Source: an uncultured Synergistales bacterium (GTDB taxonomy: Bacteria > Synergistota > Synergistia > Synergistales > Aminobacteriaceae). From it: a DNA stretch of 40,690 nucleotides. The notes under the pieces were generated by a model. It searched no databases. It had not been told where the DNA came from and saw nothing but the letters and a program-made list of their open reading frames with translations. The DNA is taken from NCBI GenBank assembly GCA_905234075.1, contig CAJOGI010000011.1, positions 1-40,690 of the forward strand, read 5' to 3'. Shown piece by piece: positions 22,866-31,811 of this stretch; position 1 is the first letter of the stretch, and the number at the start of each line of letters is the position of its first letter. A program made the translations under genes and the position numbers.

Positions 22866-23846
22866 TTATCTTTTTTCATCTTCTGCAAATAAACTTTTTG
22901 TAAGTCTGCGCAAAAATCCTCCCATTCCGCCGGCCTGTTCAGGGACAACTTCGCGCCTCACTTCAATTCCCTCGAATAATCTCAAAACTTCTCCGGCTAA
23001 ATTTCTTACGCATATTCCTGCGTTTGAATCCGGGTCAGTCCTGTAAAAAATTTTGCAATTTTTAACGGATCTATTAATCACGTCATCTTTTAAGACATAT
23101 CCGAGATAAGACGGGGCATTTCCTAAAAACTGCATTGAAGCGAGCCTTATTCTTTCAGCGACTTCAGCGGCCTCTCTGCTGCTCCCTGCCATATTAACGA
23201 CTAACATTAAGCCCGTGCCGTTTGCGCCTCCTGCCCATGCCGCCGCACCCAAAGATTTTATAACGCCGTAAGCGTCTCTTATGCTCGTGGGTTCGGGAGT
23301 TGTTACTAAGATCGTAGCTTCTGAAGCGTAAGCAAACGACAGCGCACCCTTATGAATACCTGCGCCGGCATCCATGATGACATAATCGGCGGTTTCATCG
23401 AGTGCGGACAATGACGCAAAAAGCCTGCCAAGTTCCATGTCGTCCATGTCGGCAATTTCTTTAAGACCGACTCCGCCCGGCAGCAAAGCAACTCCGCCGT
23501 TCTCGCGTTCGGCACGGCCTGAAACTCTAAAATGCACGAGGACTTCACTCAAACTTCTTGAGCCGTCAAGTAAATGCGAGATGTTCCACTTAGCGTTTTT
23601 AACTCCGCATAAAATGTCAAGATTGGCCATGCCTAAATCAGCATCAATTAAAACCACGCGCTTTCCGAAATCTGCGAGCGCGAATGAAAGTCCGGCTGAA
23701 ATATTACTTTTCCCCACTCCGCCTTTTCCGCTTAAAACAGAAAGCGTATGAAGTCTCGGAGGAGTTCTGCTAATGTCTTTCTCCACCATTTTTCTAAGTT
23801 CTCCTGCCTGATCCGGCCTGCCTCGAAAATCAGAATAATTTGACAT
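22866..23846 (-). CDS. flhG: Flagellar number regulator FlhG (YlxH/MinD-like ATPase)
   Basis: 326-aa MinD/ParA-family ATPase. N-terminal DQAGELRKMV (residues 12-21) matches the DQAxxLR element that stimulates the FlhF GTPase. The deviant Walker A is SGKGGVGKS at about 39-47, with LIDADLGMANLDIL and DAGAGI as Walker B-like motifs. FlhG restricts flagellar number and placement together with FlhF. It begins one base after flhF. A 132-base gap separates it from cheB, the largest gap in the operon. Confidence 0.93.
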   Translation of the reverse strand: MSNYSDFRGRPDQAGELRKMVEKDISRTPPRLHTLSVLSGKGGVGKSNISAGLSFALADFGKRVVLIDADLGMANLDILCGVKNAKWNISHLLDGSRSLSEVLVHFRVSGRAERENGGVALLPGGVGLKEIADMDDMELGRLFASLSALDETADYVIMDAGAGIHKGALSFAYASEATILVTTPEPTSIRDAYGVIKSLGAAAWAGGANGTGLMLVVNMAGSSREAAEVAERIRLASMQFLGNAPSYLGYVLKDDVINRSVKNCKIFYRTDPDSNAGICVRNLAGEVLRLFEGIEVRREVVPEQAGGMGGFLRRLTKSLFAEDEKR

Positions 23847-23847
23847 T

Positions 23848-25374
23848 TTAATAACGCTTCCGTTCTTCTTCAGGTTTCATAAGAAATTCAGCTATGCGAA
23901 TCCCTTCAGCCGTCTCTATATCTTTCGGGACGTTCTGACCGACCGTCAAAAAAGACACGGGACAGCCCATAACCTGCTGTATATTAAAAATTGAGCCGCA
24001 TGAAATAGTTTCGTCAAGTTTTGTAAATAATAAATGCGAGACAGGAATATCAGGTATATGTTCAACTACGTCAAGCATGTCTCTGTATTTCATGTTTGCC
24101 GCTAAAACTAAATGCACAGCGTCGGGATTAAAAGCATTATAAAGATTTACGTACATGTCCATGCTTTTTTTATCGCGCTGGGAGCGGCCCGCAGTGTCAA
24201 GCAAAATTATATCGGAATTTTCGTGATTATCGACTATTCCGGGTATCGTAGAAATATCAAAAATAATTTCAACGGGAACTCCTAAAATTCTTGCGTAAGT
24301 CTTCAACTGTTCGACGGCGGCTATTCTGTAAGTGTCGCTCGTAAGCAGCAAAACTCTTTTATGTTCCCAAAGAGCTTTTATTGCCGCAAGTTTCGCTATA
24401 GTCGTAGTCTTTCCGACTCCTGTCGGGCCTATCAGCATAATTCTGCGGCCTCCTATAGCATCGCCGCCGTTATCGCCTGCACATTCAATTCGTGAAGCCA
24501 GCCACTTAGTAAACGAAAATTTTCTGTTCCTGTCTTTTGACTTCATGATTGAAAAATCTGCTAACAATTTTCTGATATATTTTTCGTCAACTTCGGACGC
24601 TCTTAATTTTTCTTCGATTTCAGCATTTTCCGACGCGGGCATAAGTCCAGCCTGAAAACCTGAATTTCTTGACGGTGCCGAGATATTCATGCTATTAGCG
24701 TTATTATTCGCGCTCATGCTCATGTTTTCGACGGCGGTCAATCTCTGAAGCAAAAAGTCTATTCTATCAGCAAGCGCACCGACCTGCTCTTTTAATATTT
24801 TCGCGTCATCGTTGCTCATGCCTCCCGAAGAAGGCTGGGGCTGGGGTTGAGGCTGATAATTATTTTGCGGCGTAAATGTCTGCGGTGCCGGAATAACAGG
24901 TTCTTGCACGGGCGGAGCAGGTTTTGTGGTCAGGCCGTAAGCGTTTCTCAAGCCTTCGGGGGAAATTTTGACATTTTCAGTCATATACCCCTCGTCGCCT
25001 AAATCAGCAGCAGGCATTAACGGGGCCGACGGAGCTGAAGGTGCAGGAGGGATACCGCCGCGCTCTTTGATTTCTAAAAGTTTTTGGAACGCAATTAAAT
25101 TTTCGCGCCGCGTGTCGTCGTCCATCGTTGAAATCGTTGACGAGGCCGACGAAAAATTATTCTGTCTTTTTACCGGCTGGGGCTTGGGCGTATCGTCCTC
25201 AAGTATTCCGGCAGTAACGCGCAGCACGGAACGCTGAAAGAGCCCTAAAACCCCTCCCTCTTTTACCATTTGAGACGAAAGTATGACGGCATCGCGCCCC
25301 AGTCTTTCTGAAGCAAGCCGCAACGCTTCCGCGTCATCTTTTGCTGTAAATGTTATTTGATTCGTTACTCGCAT
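23848..25374 (-). CDS. flhF: Flagellar placement GTPase FlhF
   Basis: 508-aa SRP-type GTPase that fixes where flagella assemble, often at the pole. The basic N-terminal B-domain includes ERLGRDAVILSSQMVKEGG. A long Pro/Gln/Asn-rich linker covers about 75-240. The N-domain (about 240-300) and G-domain have G1 GPTGVGKTTTIAKLA, DTAGRSQRD and TKLDETISCGSI. It lies three bases after flhA and is coupled with flhG downstream. The FlhF-FlhG pair suggests a controlled, low flagellar number. Confidence 0.93.
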   Translation of the reverse strand: MRVTNQITFTAKDDAEALRLASERLGRDAVILSSQMVKEGGVLGLFQRSVLRVTAGILEDDTPKPQPVKRQNNFSSASSTISTMDDDTRRENLIAFQKLLEIKERGGIPPAPSAPSAPLMPAADLGDEGYMTENVKISPEGLRNAYGLTTKPAPPVQEPVIPAPQTFTPQNNYQPQPQPQPSSGGMSNDDAKILKEQVGALADRIDFLLQRLTAVENMSMSANNNANSMNISAPSRNSGFQAGLMPASENAEIEEKLRASEVDEKYIRKLLADFSIMKSKDRNRKFSFTKWLASRIECAGDNGGDAIGGRRIMLIGPTGVGKTTTIAKLAAIKALWEHKRVLLLTSDTYRIAAVEQLKTYARILGVPVEIIFDISTIPGIVDNHENSDIILLDTAGRSQRDKKSMDMYVNLYNAFNPDAVHLVLAANMKYRDMLDVVEHIPDIPVSHLLFTKLDETISCGSIFNIQQVMGCPVSFLTVGQNVPKDIETAEGIRIAEFLMKPEEERKRY

Positions 25375-25377
25375 ATT

Positions 25378-27540
25378 TTATTCCACCATTCCGGCCGTCT
25401 TTATTTGGACACCGTGAACTACTTCATTATACGATACCACAAAAATATTTGATATTGAGCCTTCGATTAAACGTCTGACTATTAATCTTACATCGGGGTG
25501 AACAAGCAAAACCGGCGGAAGATTTTTCACGACTAGCTCCTCCATTGCTCTTGAGATAGCTGAAATCATTTTCTGAACTTCGCGGGGGTCTAAATTTAAC
25601 TGCCAGCCTCGTGTTAAATCTCCGTCAACTCCGGCCATAATTTTTTGCTCCCAGTTCGGTGAAAGAGTGAACGCCGTAATAATTCCGTCAGGCCCCTGAA
25701 TTTTTAATGATATTAAACGCGCTAATGACTCTCTTGCACGTTCGGTCAAGAAGTCAACGCTTCGAGACATCTTGCCGTAATCAGCGAGGGCTTCAAAAAT
25801 CGTAACTAAATCCCTAATCGGAATTTGCTCGCGTATTAAATTTTGCAAAACCTTCTGAATTTCCCCTAAAGTCAAAGAAGCTAAAAGCTCGCTTATGACC
25901 GCCGGAGCAGTCTCTTTAACCATGTCCGTTAATTTTTGAACTTCTTGACGTGTTAATAATTCCGCTCCGTTCTTTCTGATTACTTCGGATAAATGCGTCG
26001 CTAAAACAGACGGAGCGTCAACGACCGTGTAGCCCATTGCTTCGGCTTTGTCGCGGAGGTCGGGAGAAATCCACAATGCCGGGAGCCCGAACGCAGGCTC
26101 TTTAGTAGGAACGCCTATTAAATCTTCTTCAACTCCGCCGGTGTTCATAGCAAGATAGTGATCCGGCAAAAGTTCTCCGCGCCCTGCCTCTGCTCCTTTG
26201 ACGCGCAAAATATATTCAGTAGGCTTAATTTGAATGTTGTCTCTAATTCTTATCGGGGGCACGACAATTCCCATTTCGAGGGCCATTTGTTTTCTTATTG
26301 TGCCTATTCTGTCGAGCATGTCGCCGCCCTGCGCCGGGTCAATTAACGGGATAATTGCATAACCGATTTCAGCTTCCATAGGCTCGACCGTCAATAATTT
26401 CATAACGTCATCAGGCGATACAGGCTCGGCCTTAGGCTGTTCTGCTGAAGGTGCGCCTGGTGCCGCTGTCGTAGCTCCTGCTGTTCCTGCTCCGGCTTGG
26501 CCTGATTGAGCTTGAGGAGTTCCGGCGGCCTGCTCTTCTGCCGTGATTGCTTGAACGTTTGCTTCCCTGCTGACGGTGTAGCCTAGAAAGCCCATTAAAA
26601 ATGAAAGCGTTACGAACGGAACTGTCGGAAGTCCGGGAATTATTCCAAGCGACATTAACATAGCCGAAGCAATATATAAAGGCCGTGGGTATCTGGTGAA
26701 CGAGTTGATTAAGTCCGGGCCAAGCTCTGAAGAAGCCGCCGCCCTCGTAACTATAACGCCCATCGCCGTTGACATTAAAAGAGCCGGGATCTGTCCGACT
26801 AAACCGTCCCCGACGGTTAATAAGCTGTAGTGTGCCGCCGCGCCTGCCGCGTCCATGCCGCGCATAAAAATTCCGATTGAAAGTCCGCCAATTATATTTA
26901 TAGTCGTGATGATTAATCCTGCTATAGCGTCGCCCTTGACGAATTTTGACGCACCATCCATAGCTCCGTAAAAATCTGCTTCTCTTTGAATGTCCTGCCG
27001 TCTCTGCTTTGCTCCCTGCTCGTCAATTAATCCTGAATTTAAGTCTGCGTCGATTGACATCTGTTTTCCGGGCATAGCGTCGAGCGTAAATCTTGCGGCA
27101 ACTTCCGCGACACGCTCTGCACCCTTCGTAATGACTAACATCTGAATTATTACGAGTATCAGGAACATAATTATTCCGACGACGTAATTCCCGCCGACGA
27201 CAAAATTTCCGAATGCGTTTATTAATTCTCCGGCGTTTCCGTAAAGCAAAATTAATCGCGTTGTCGAAACGTTGAGCGACAATCTGAACAAAGTCGAAAT
27301 TAGTAGCAGCGTTGGAAAAATTGAGAGGTCTAATGCCCTTTTTACATAGAAGGTTACGAGCAGAGTAACTACTCCGAGCGTTATGTTCATGGCCAGCAAA
27401 ATATCGATAAGCCACGTCGGAAGAGGCACGACCATCATAATTATAATGAGCACCATTAAGAGAGCTACGCCGATATCGGAATAGCTCTGAACTTTCTTTC
27501 GCATTGTACCAACGCCTGCGGCACTCACTGCTTCAGCCAA
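25378..27540 (-). CDS. flhA: Flagellar export-gate protein FlhA
   Basis: 720-aa FHIPEP-family component of the flagellar type III export gate. About eight transmembrane helices lie in residues 25-325, with the conserved cytoplasmic loop (GKQMSIDADLNSGLIDEQGAK, then R-x-x-I-Q-R-E-A-D-F-Y-G-A-M-D-G-A-S-K-F-V-K-G-D-A). An Ala/Gly/Thr-rich linker (about 340-375) leads to the cytoplasmic domain (about 380-720). It starts with TTG at 27540 behind GGAGGA. In many relatives it is preceded by fliPQR-flhB; here it is the first gene and is divergent from a pilus-type pair. Confidence 0.95.
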   Translation of the reverse strand: MAEAVSAAGVGTMRKKVQSYSDIGVALLMVLIIIMMVVPLPTWLIDILLAMNITLGVVTLLVTFYVKRALDLSIFPTLLLISTLFRLSLNVSTTRLILLYGNAGELINAFGNFVVGGNYVVGIIMFLILVIIQMLVITKGAERVAEVAARFTLDAMPGKQMSIDADLNSGLIDEQGAKQRRQDIQREADFYGAMDGASKFVKGDAIAGLIITTINIIGGLSIGIFMRGMDAAGAAAHYSLLTVGDGLVGQIPALLMSTAMGVIVTRAAASSELGPDLINSFTRYPRPLYIASAMLMSLGIIPGLPTVPFVTLSFLMGFLGYTVSREANVQAITAEEQAAGTPQAQSGQAGAGTAGATTAAPGAPSAEQPKAEPVSPDDVMKLLTVEPMEAEIGYAIIPLIDPAQGGDMLDRIGTIRKQMALEMGIVVPPIRIRDNIQIKPTEYILRVKGAEAGRGELLPDHYLAMNTGGVEEDLIGVPTKEPAFGLPALWISPDLRDKAEAMGYTVVDAPSVLATHLSEVIRKNGAELLTRQEVQKLTDMVKETAPAVISELLASLTLGEIQKVLQNLIREQIPIRDLVTIFEALADYGKMSRSVDFLTERARESLARLISLKIQGPDGIITAFTLSPNWEQKIMAGVDGDLTRGWQLNLDPREVQKMISAISRAMEELVVKNLPPVLLVHPDVRLIVRRLIEGSISNIFVVSYNEVVHGVQIKTAGMVE

Positions 27541-27675
27541 ATAAAAATCCTCCGTTCTTTAAGACTGAAAATTATTCTGTATTTTACACGAAAAATTAAA
27601 ATAATTCTTCATGGCTGACTGATATAATTTTCATGCTCGATTAAAAAAAATAAATTTCAGGAGAAAAATTAAAAC

Positions 27676-28170
27676 ATGGAAGAAAATAATTCTTGTACGA
27701 TACATGTTGTGCTTTTTTTTGCGTTGTGCATAGCTTTGTGCTCGGGAGTATGGTACGGGCTTCACGTCCTTGAAAGCTACCGCGAGGAATATGATTTTAT
27801 CGTCAACGAGCGCGATAATTTTTCAACCGTCATGGAGAGCTTGAGAAATAAAAATAAAACTCTCCAGAACATAAATAATCTACACTTGGGCGATGTCGGA
27901 ACTTCGGCAGACGGCGTGGATTTCTACGCACGTGTTAAGAAATTAATCGATGAAAATTCCGTGAACATGCTTTCAATGTCCGCAAATGACAACAACATCC
28001 TGACGCTGAAACTTCAAGGCAATTATTATTCGCTCATTCATCTCTTTGCAGACTGGCGCAATATGCCTTTTGCGTCGCGCATTACGTCATTGAGAATTGC
28101 CCGAGATGCTCAAGCCCCCTCAGATTTTGTAGATGTTGATGTAACGCTGGAGGCGTGGCAGAATAAATGA
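27676..28170 (+). CDS. PilO/GspM-like bitopic membrane protein
   Basis: 164-aa protein with a short cytoplasmic N-terminus and one transmembrane helix (about residues 10-28). A periplasmic coiled coil (about 33-65) leads to a small alpha/beta domain. This is the layout of PilO/PilN or GspM/GspL-type alignment-subcomplex proteins of type IV pili and type II secretion. AGGAG lies about 12 bases before the ATG. Its stop overlaps the next gene's start (ATGA at 28167-28170). Family assignment rests on architecture and on the neighbour rather than on a diagnostic motif. Confidence 0.55.
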   Translation: MEENNSCTIHVVLFFALCIALCSGVWYGLHVLESYREEYDFIVNERDNFSTVMESLRNKNKTLQNINNLHLGDVGTSADGVDFYARVKKLIDENSVNMLSMSANDNNILTLKLQGNYYSLIHLFADWRNMPFASRITSLRIARDAQAPSDFVDVDVTLEAWQNK

Positions 28171-28937
28171 ACGTCTTACTCGATAGTTTTACGGAATTTT
28201 GGGAAATTCTTACCGGAGTTTTTGATGACAACAGAGCAAGATTAATCCGCCTGTCGTGCTTTACCCTCCTTGCCTTCGGAGTGGCATGGGCTGCCATAAA
28301 TTATTTCAAGGCCGACAGAATTTCTGACACTGACGTTGAATTTTATTCGCCTTCCCAGCGCGAGGCACGCGGAGACAGCGCGGCTCTGAAAAAAATGGCT
28401 GACCTTGCTCGCACCGTTCAGGAAATGAAGCAGGGCGGTGAAGCAATAGCCGCAGCAATAGCCGCAAGACATTCAAAGCCCTTTAATATTGACGGCTATA
28501 ACGAAATGGGACTAGAAAATCTCGGAGAGGGCGGAGAATTTTTTTCGCAAAGCGACTCAACTATACAAATTCCCGGAGAAACTTCACTGGGCGAAGATAA
28601 TTCTGCTGAGCCGGAAATTTTAGTCAAGGCCGTGATGCTTTCAAAAAAGAATGCACGCGCCATTATCGACACGGCGACAGAAAAAAATAAAATCATTAAA
28701 CGCGGCGAAAATATTGACGGCTTCGGGCGCGTAACAAGAATAAGGAAAAAAGGAATAACGGTCAGGATAAACAGGCAGGACGTTGATTTTAATATCGCCG
28801 CATTTCCAAAAGCTGCGATGAATAAAAAAGACGAAGCGAAAAAAACTAATTTAGGCGTGGAAGAATTTTTATTTGAGGGCACGGTGCCGAAGGACAGTCC
28901 CTTAGCACCGACGACCGAGAGAGCGACAACAAATTAA
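28167..28937 (+). CDS. PilP/GspC-like single-span membrane protein
   Basis: 256-aa protein with a cytoplasmic N-terminus (~25 residues) and a hydrophobic helix at about 28-46. A long polar linker follows, then a C-terminal domain (about 150-230) with V-K-A-V-M-L-S-K-K-N-A-R-A-I-I-D, GENIDGFGRVTRIRKKGITV, like the homology-region beta domain of PilP/GspC that contacts the secretin. Likely partner of the preceding gene in a pilus or type II secretion alignment complex. Its stop overlaps the stop of the convergent ADP-ribosylglycohydrolase-like gene (shared TTAA at 28934-28937). Confidence 0.55.
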   Translation: MNVLLDSFTEFWEILTGVFDDNRARLIRLSCFTLLAFGVAWAAINYFKADRISDTDVEFYSPSQREARGDSAALKKMADLARTVQEMKQGGEAIAAAIAARHSKPFNIDGYNEMGLENLGEGGEFFSQSDSTIQIPGETSLGEDNSAEPEILVKAVMLSKKNARAIIDTATEKNKIIKRGENIDGFGRVTRIRKKGITVRINRQDVDFNIAAFPKAAMNKKDEAKKTNLGVEEFLFEGTVPKDSPLAPTTERATTN

Positions 28938-29740
28938 TTTTTCCATTGCTCCCACTTTTCGAGAGCAAATTTCAATCTTTTCTCGAGCCTTTCAAAGGCT
29001 TCAACCTCTGTCAAAGTTTTTATGCCGTAAAGAGCTTCAGCCAATGCGCCCGACATTGACGCAGTAGCGTTAGTCTCTCCGCCCAGAGAAATCGCTTTGC
29101 GTACAGCGTCCTCGAAATTTTCGGTCTCAAGAAAAGCAATTAAAGCCGCTGAGACCGTCTCAGGAGCCGAAGTCATAAAATCAAAATCAGGCCGTATATC
29201 TTCAATAGTTTTTGAGAGTGTCAGGCCTGTTTTCTCTTCAAAATAATTTTTTATGTCGGCCTTCTCTTTTTTTATGCGTGCAAGAAAAATCATTCCTGCC
29301 ATTGCACGCGCATAATTAACGCCCGTTTCAGTTTTATGAGTAACGCTTGCGGCGATCCCTGCGAATTTCTCAACGTCCTCAAGATTATCAAAAGCCCAAG
29401 CGATCGGCGAGACCCTCAAGGCTGCTCCGTTGCTCTCTGATTTATAGGGAAATGACTTTTCCACATGTATCCACGCATAAAATCTTCTGCCGTAATGAAT
29501 TTCTTTGAATTGTTTTCCAAATGTCTTCATAAAGTAAATTACTTCGTTCTTAAATTTTCCCTCAGAAAAATTTTTTTTACCCTGCACGCGCATAACCCGC
29601 ATTAAGGCTTCGGCAACAGCCAAAGTCATTACGCTGATTTCAGTGTTATAGGAATTTTCATTGAAAAGAGGAAAATCCGCATCTGCTTTTTCATTTCGAT
29701 ACGGACTTCCGATTATATCTCCGGCTATTGCGCCGAGCAT
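28934..29740 (-). CDS. ADP-ribosylglycohydrolase paralog, metal-binding motifs lost
   Basis: 268-aa member of the ADP-ribosyl-glycohydrolase (DraG-like) fold, a clear paralog of the gene upstream. Both share the MLGAI-x-GD-x-x-GSP opening, the M-R-V-S-P-x-A-W-A-F-D-N-L-E-D-V segment, and the ATA/YGI closing. The metal-binding motifs are gone: TDDT is TEIS, the C-terminal GDSDT is GETNA, and VTHNHSEG is VTHKTETG. It is therefore predicted to lack hydrolase activity, although it is full length and not frameshifted. It may bind ADP-ribose or ADP-ribosylated protein, or partner the active copy. Three bases separate it from the upstream gene. Confidence 0.82.
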   Translation of the reverse strand: MLGAIAGDIIGSPYRNEKADADFPLFNENSYNTEISVMTLAVAEALMRVMRVQGKKNFSEGKFKNEVIYFMKTFGKQFKEIHYGRRFYAWIHVEKSFPYKSESNGAALRVSPIAWAFDNLEDVEKFAGIAASVTHKTETGVNYARAMAGMIFLARIKKEKADIKNYFEEKTGLTLSKTIEDIRPDFDFMTSAPETVSAALIAFLETENFEDAVRKAISLGGETNATASMSGALAEALYGIKTLTEVEAFERLEKRLKFALEKWEQWKN

Positions 29741-29743
29741 GAA

Positions 29744-30568
29744 TTAATTTGCCCTCCATGCTTCCCATTTATTGAGGGCGTTCAATAGAAATTCATCGAG
29801 CTTGGGCAAAATCATTTTATTAATTTCGTCAGGTATTCCGTAAGCTCCTTCGGCGATCGAGGCAGCTATTGCCGTGAGAGTGTCAGAGTCTCCGCTTAAT
29901 GAAACGGCACAGCGCAGAACATCCTCAAAATTTTCGCCCTCCATAAAAGCCGTTATGGCTTCGGGGACTGTCTGCTGACAAGACTCAATGTGATGATAAT
30001 TCGGCCTGATTTCGTCAAGCGTCCGAGTTAAATCGTAATAATATTTTTCGCTGATGTAATGTTTTATTTCGGCTTTGCTCTTTCCCGTCCGCGCTAAAAA
30101 AATTGCCGCTGCCGTAGCTTGCGCTCCTTTTATGCCTTCGGAATGATTATGAGTAACACGCGAACTCACTGCCGCGAATCTTTCAACGTCTTCGAGATTA
30201 TCAAACGCCCACGCGACAGGGGAAACTCTCATGGCTGAGCCGTTACCCCATGAGTTATAAGGCTTAGGTAGTCCGCCGCTGAAAAGCCAATCATAAAATC
30301 TTCCTCCGTAGCCAGCGTTCGGATATTTTTTTCCAAAAGCCCGCATGGATTTTATGGCGTAGTGCTTAAATTCCGCCTCTGAAGTTTCGTCGCCCCTCTT
30401 AGGCATCGCGCACATCAAAGCGTCAGCCACAGCTAATGTCATTACAGTATCGTCAGTGTAGCGGGAAGCGTCTGACACTAAAGGATATTTTCTGCTGTAT
30501 GCTGTTTCTCTGTTGTTATCAAATTCAAACGGACTTCCGACAACATCTCCGACAATAGCTCCTAACAT
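29744..30568 (-). CDS. ADP-ribosylglycohydrolase (DraG/ARH-like), intact active site
   Basis: 274-aa hydrolase predicted to remove ADP-ribose from proteins, nucleotides or small molecules using two Mg ions. N-terminal TDDTVM and C-terminal GDSDTLTA carry the metal ligands, and VTHNHSEGIKGA is also intact. Length is normal for compact bacterial family members. It starts two bases after the DUF362 gene, with GAGGG in that gene's end as ribosome binding site. No ADP-ribosyltransferase is seen in the window, so the substrate is unknown. Confidence 0.9.
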   Translation of the reverse strand: MLGAIVGDVVGSPFEFDNNRETAYSRKYPLVSDASRYTDDTVMTLAVADALMCAMPKRGDETSEAEFKHYAIKSMRAFGKKYPNAGYGGRFYDWLFSGGLPKPYNSWGNGSAMRVSPVAWAFDNLEDVERFAAVSSRVTHNHSEGIKGAQATAAAIFLARTGKSKAEIKHYISEKYYYDLTRTLDEIRPNYHHIESCQQTVPEAITAFMEGENFEDVLRCAVSLSGDSDTLTAIAASIAEGAYGIPDEINKMILPKLDEFLLNALNKWEAWRAN

Positions 30569-30570
30569 TT

Positions 30571-31557
30571 TTAACCCTCGAACGGTTTCACGCCCTTCAC
30601 AGCGTCAGCCGGATAAATTCTCGAATTATTATTATCAATGTCGATTAAAACGTATTTATCGTTGCCCATTCCAAGTTCTTTCATGTAAGAGAGCTGTCTA
30701 AATCCGTGCCTCGATGACATTCTCTCAACGAGGGCAGCGCGGTCTTTTTCTGAAAGAGCAAAAATTAAATCGACGCAGGCTGAATCAATCGCAAGAATAT
30801 CGAGCGAGGCAAGTATACCAACGTTAGGAGTTACAACAGGCTCAGCGGCAACGCCCTCGCAGTCGCACGAGACTGACATATTGCGCATGACGTTAATATA
30901 TGCGACATTCTTCCCGAAATAATCTATAGTGGCCTTTGTTGATTCCGCGATGCGCTCCATAAATTCTTCTTTTGCTATATCCCACTGGTCAGGCTGTCCG
31001 GGTGTCGTGTGGATCATGGCCTTTCCGATTCGTCCGTCAGCACAGCCGATGCCGATATTTTTATTCGAGCCTCCGAAACCGCCCTGCACGTGTCCTTTGA
31101 AGTGAGTTAAAGCTAAGAGAGAGTCATAATTCAAAAGATTAACTCCGACTGACATCTCTTTGAACCAGTTGCCGCCTTTGACGGGTAATAACGCCGTGCC
31201 GTGTTCATCAAGAATATCGACGTTAGCAAAATCCCAGCCGTTAATTTTAAGCGTCTCTCTGTGCTGCTCGGTCGTATAGCGGTCGCCCTCGTAATATGAA
31301 TTTGTCTCAACAATTTTCGCGTCGGGTAAATCTTTTTCAATTAGGCTTTTAACCCATGTTCTAGGGATAATATTCGGGCCGTGCGGTTCGCCGGTGTGAA
31401 GTTTAATTGCAACTTTGCCGGTGATGTGCTGATTAATCTTTGAATAAATTTTTCTGAGTCCTTCCGCAGAAAGATCGCGTGTGAAATATACGATCGATTC
31501 ATTTCCGCAGCGTTTTTCGTATGGAACGTATTTGTCTCCGTCTTTTCCCGGTACCAT
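30571..31557 (-). CDS. DUF362 family protein (uncharacterised Fe-S-type protein)
   Basis: 328-aa DUF362 protein. Conserved features include V-A-I-K-L-H-T-G-E-P-H-G-P-N near residue 50, T-H-F-K-G-H-V-Q-G-G-F-G-G-S-N-K-N-I-G-I-G at about 150, and a C-D-C motif (VSCDCEG) with the Asp-rich segment ILAIDSACVDLI. No ferredoxin-type 4Fe-4S cluster is present in this copy. GGAGGA lies six bases before the ATG. It heads an operon with the two ADP-ribosylglycohydrolase genes (gaps 2 and 3 bases). The biochemical function of the family is not known to me. Confidence 0.85.
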   Translation of the reverse strand: MVPGKDGDKYVPYEKRCGNESIVYFTRDLSAEGLRKIYSKINQHITGKVAIKLHTGEPHGPNIIPRTWVKSLIEKDLPDAKIVETNSYYEGDRYTTEQHRETLKINGWDFANVDILDEHGTALLPVKGGNWFKEMSVGVNLLNYDSLLALTHFKGHVQGGFGGSNKNIGIGCADGRIGKAMIHTTPGQPDQWDIAKEEFMERIAESTKATIDYFGKNVAYINVMRNMSVSCDCEGVAAEPVVTPNVGILASLDILAIDSACVDLIFALSEKDRAALVERMSSRHGFRQLSYMKELGMGNDKYVLIDIDNNNSRIYPADAVKGVKPFEG

Positions 31558-31598
31558 GAAAAAATCCTCCAGTGCATAAAAATTAAACGAATTAAAGC

Positions 31599-31674
31599 TG
31601 GCGCGCTTGAGGAGAGTCGAACTCCTGACCTACGGCTCCGGAGGCCGTCGCTCTATCCACTGAGCTACAAGCGC
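31599..31674 (-). tRNA. tRNA-Arg (anticodon CCG)
   Basis: 76-base tRNA with CCA encoded. The acceptor stem GCGCTTG pairs with CAAGCGC. The D-arm is GCTCAGTGGATAGAGC. The anticodon stem ACGGC/GCCGT surrounds loop CTCCGGA, giving CCG, which reads CGG (Arg). The T-arm has AGTTCGACTCT. It lies just upstream of the DUF362 gene on the same strand. Confidence 0.95.
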
Positions 31675-31714
31675 ATTTCAAGTAGGAAGTAAATTATTTT
31701 TGCCGCTAACTTAA

Positions 31715-31731
31715 TTTTATAGATTATATCA
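31715..31731 (-). promoter_or_regulatory. Extended -10 promoter for tRNA-Arg
   Basis: On the minus strand, TGATATAAT (31723-31731) is an extended -10 element with the TGn motif. No good -35 box is 17 bases upstream. It would start transcription about 42 bases before the tRNA. Confidence 0.45.
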
Positions 31732-31811
31732 CGCTAAAAAATTAGCAGTTGTTTTTTCATAAAGATTACCGTAGAATTTTTAAGTAAATTTAATTACAAC
31801 AAGGTAATTTT

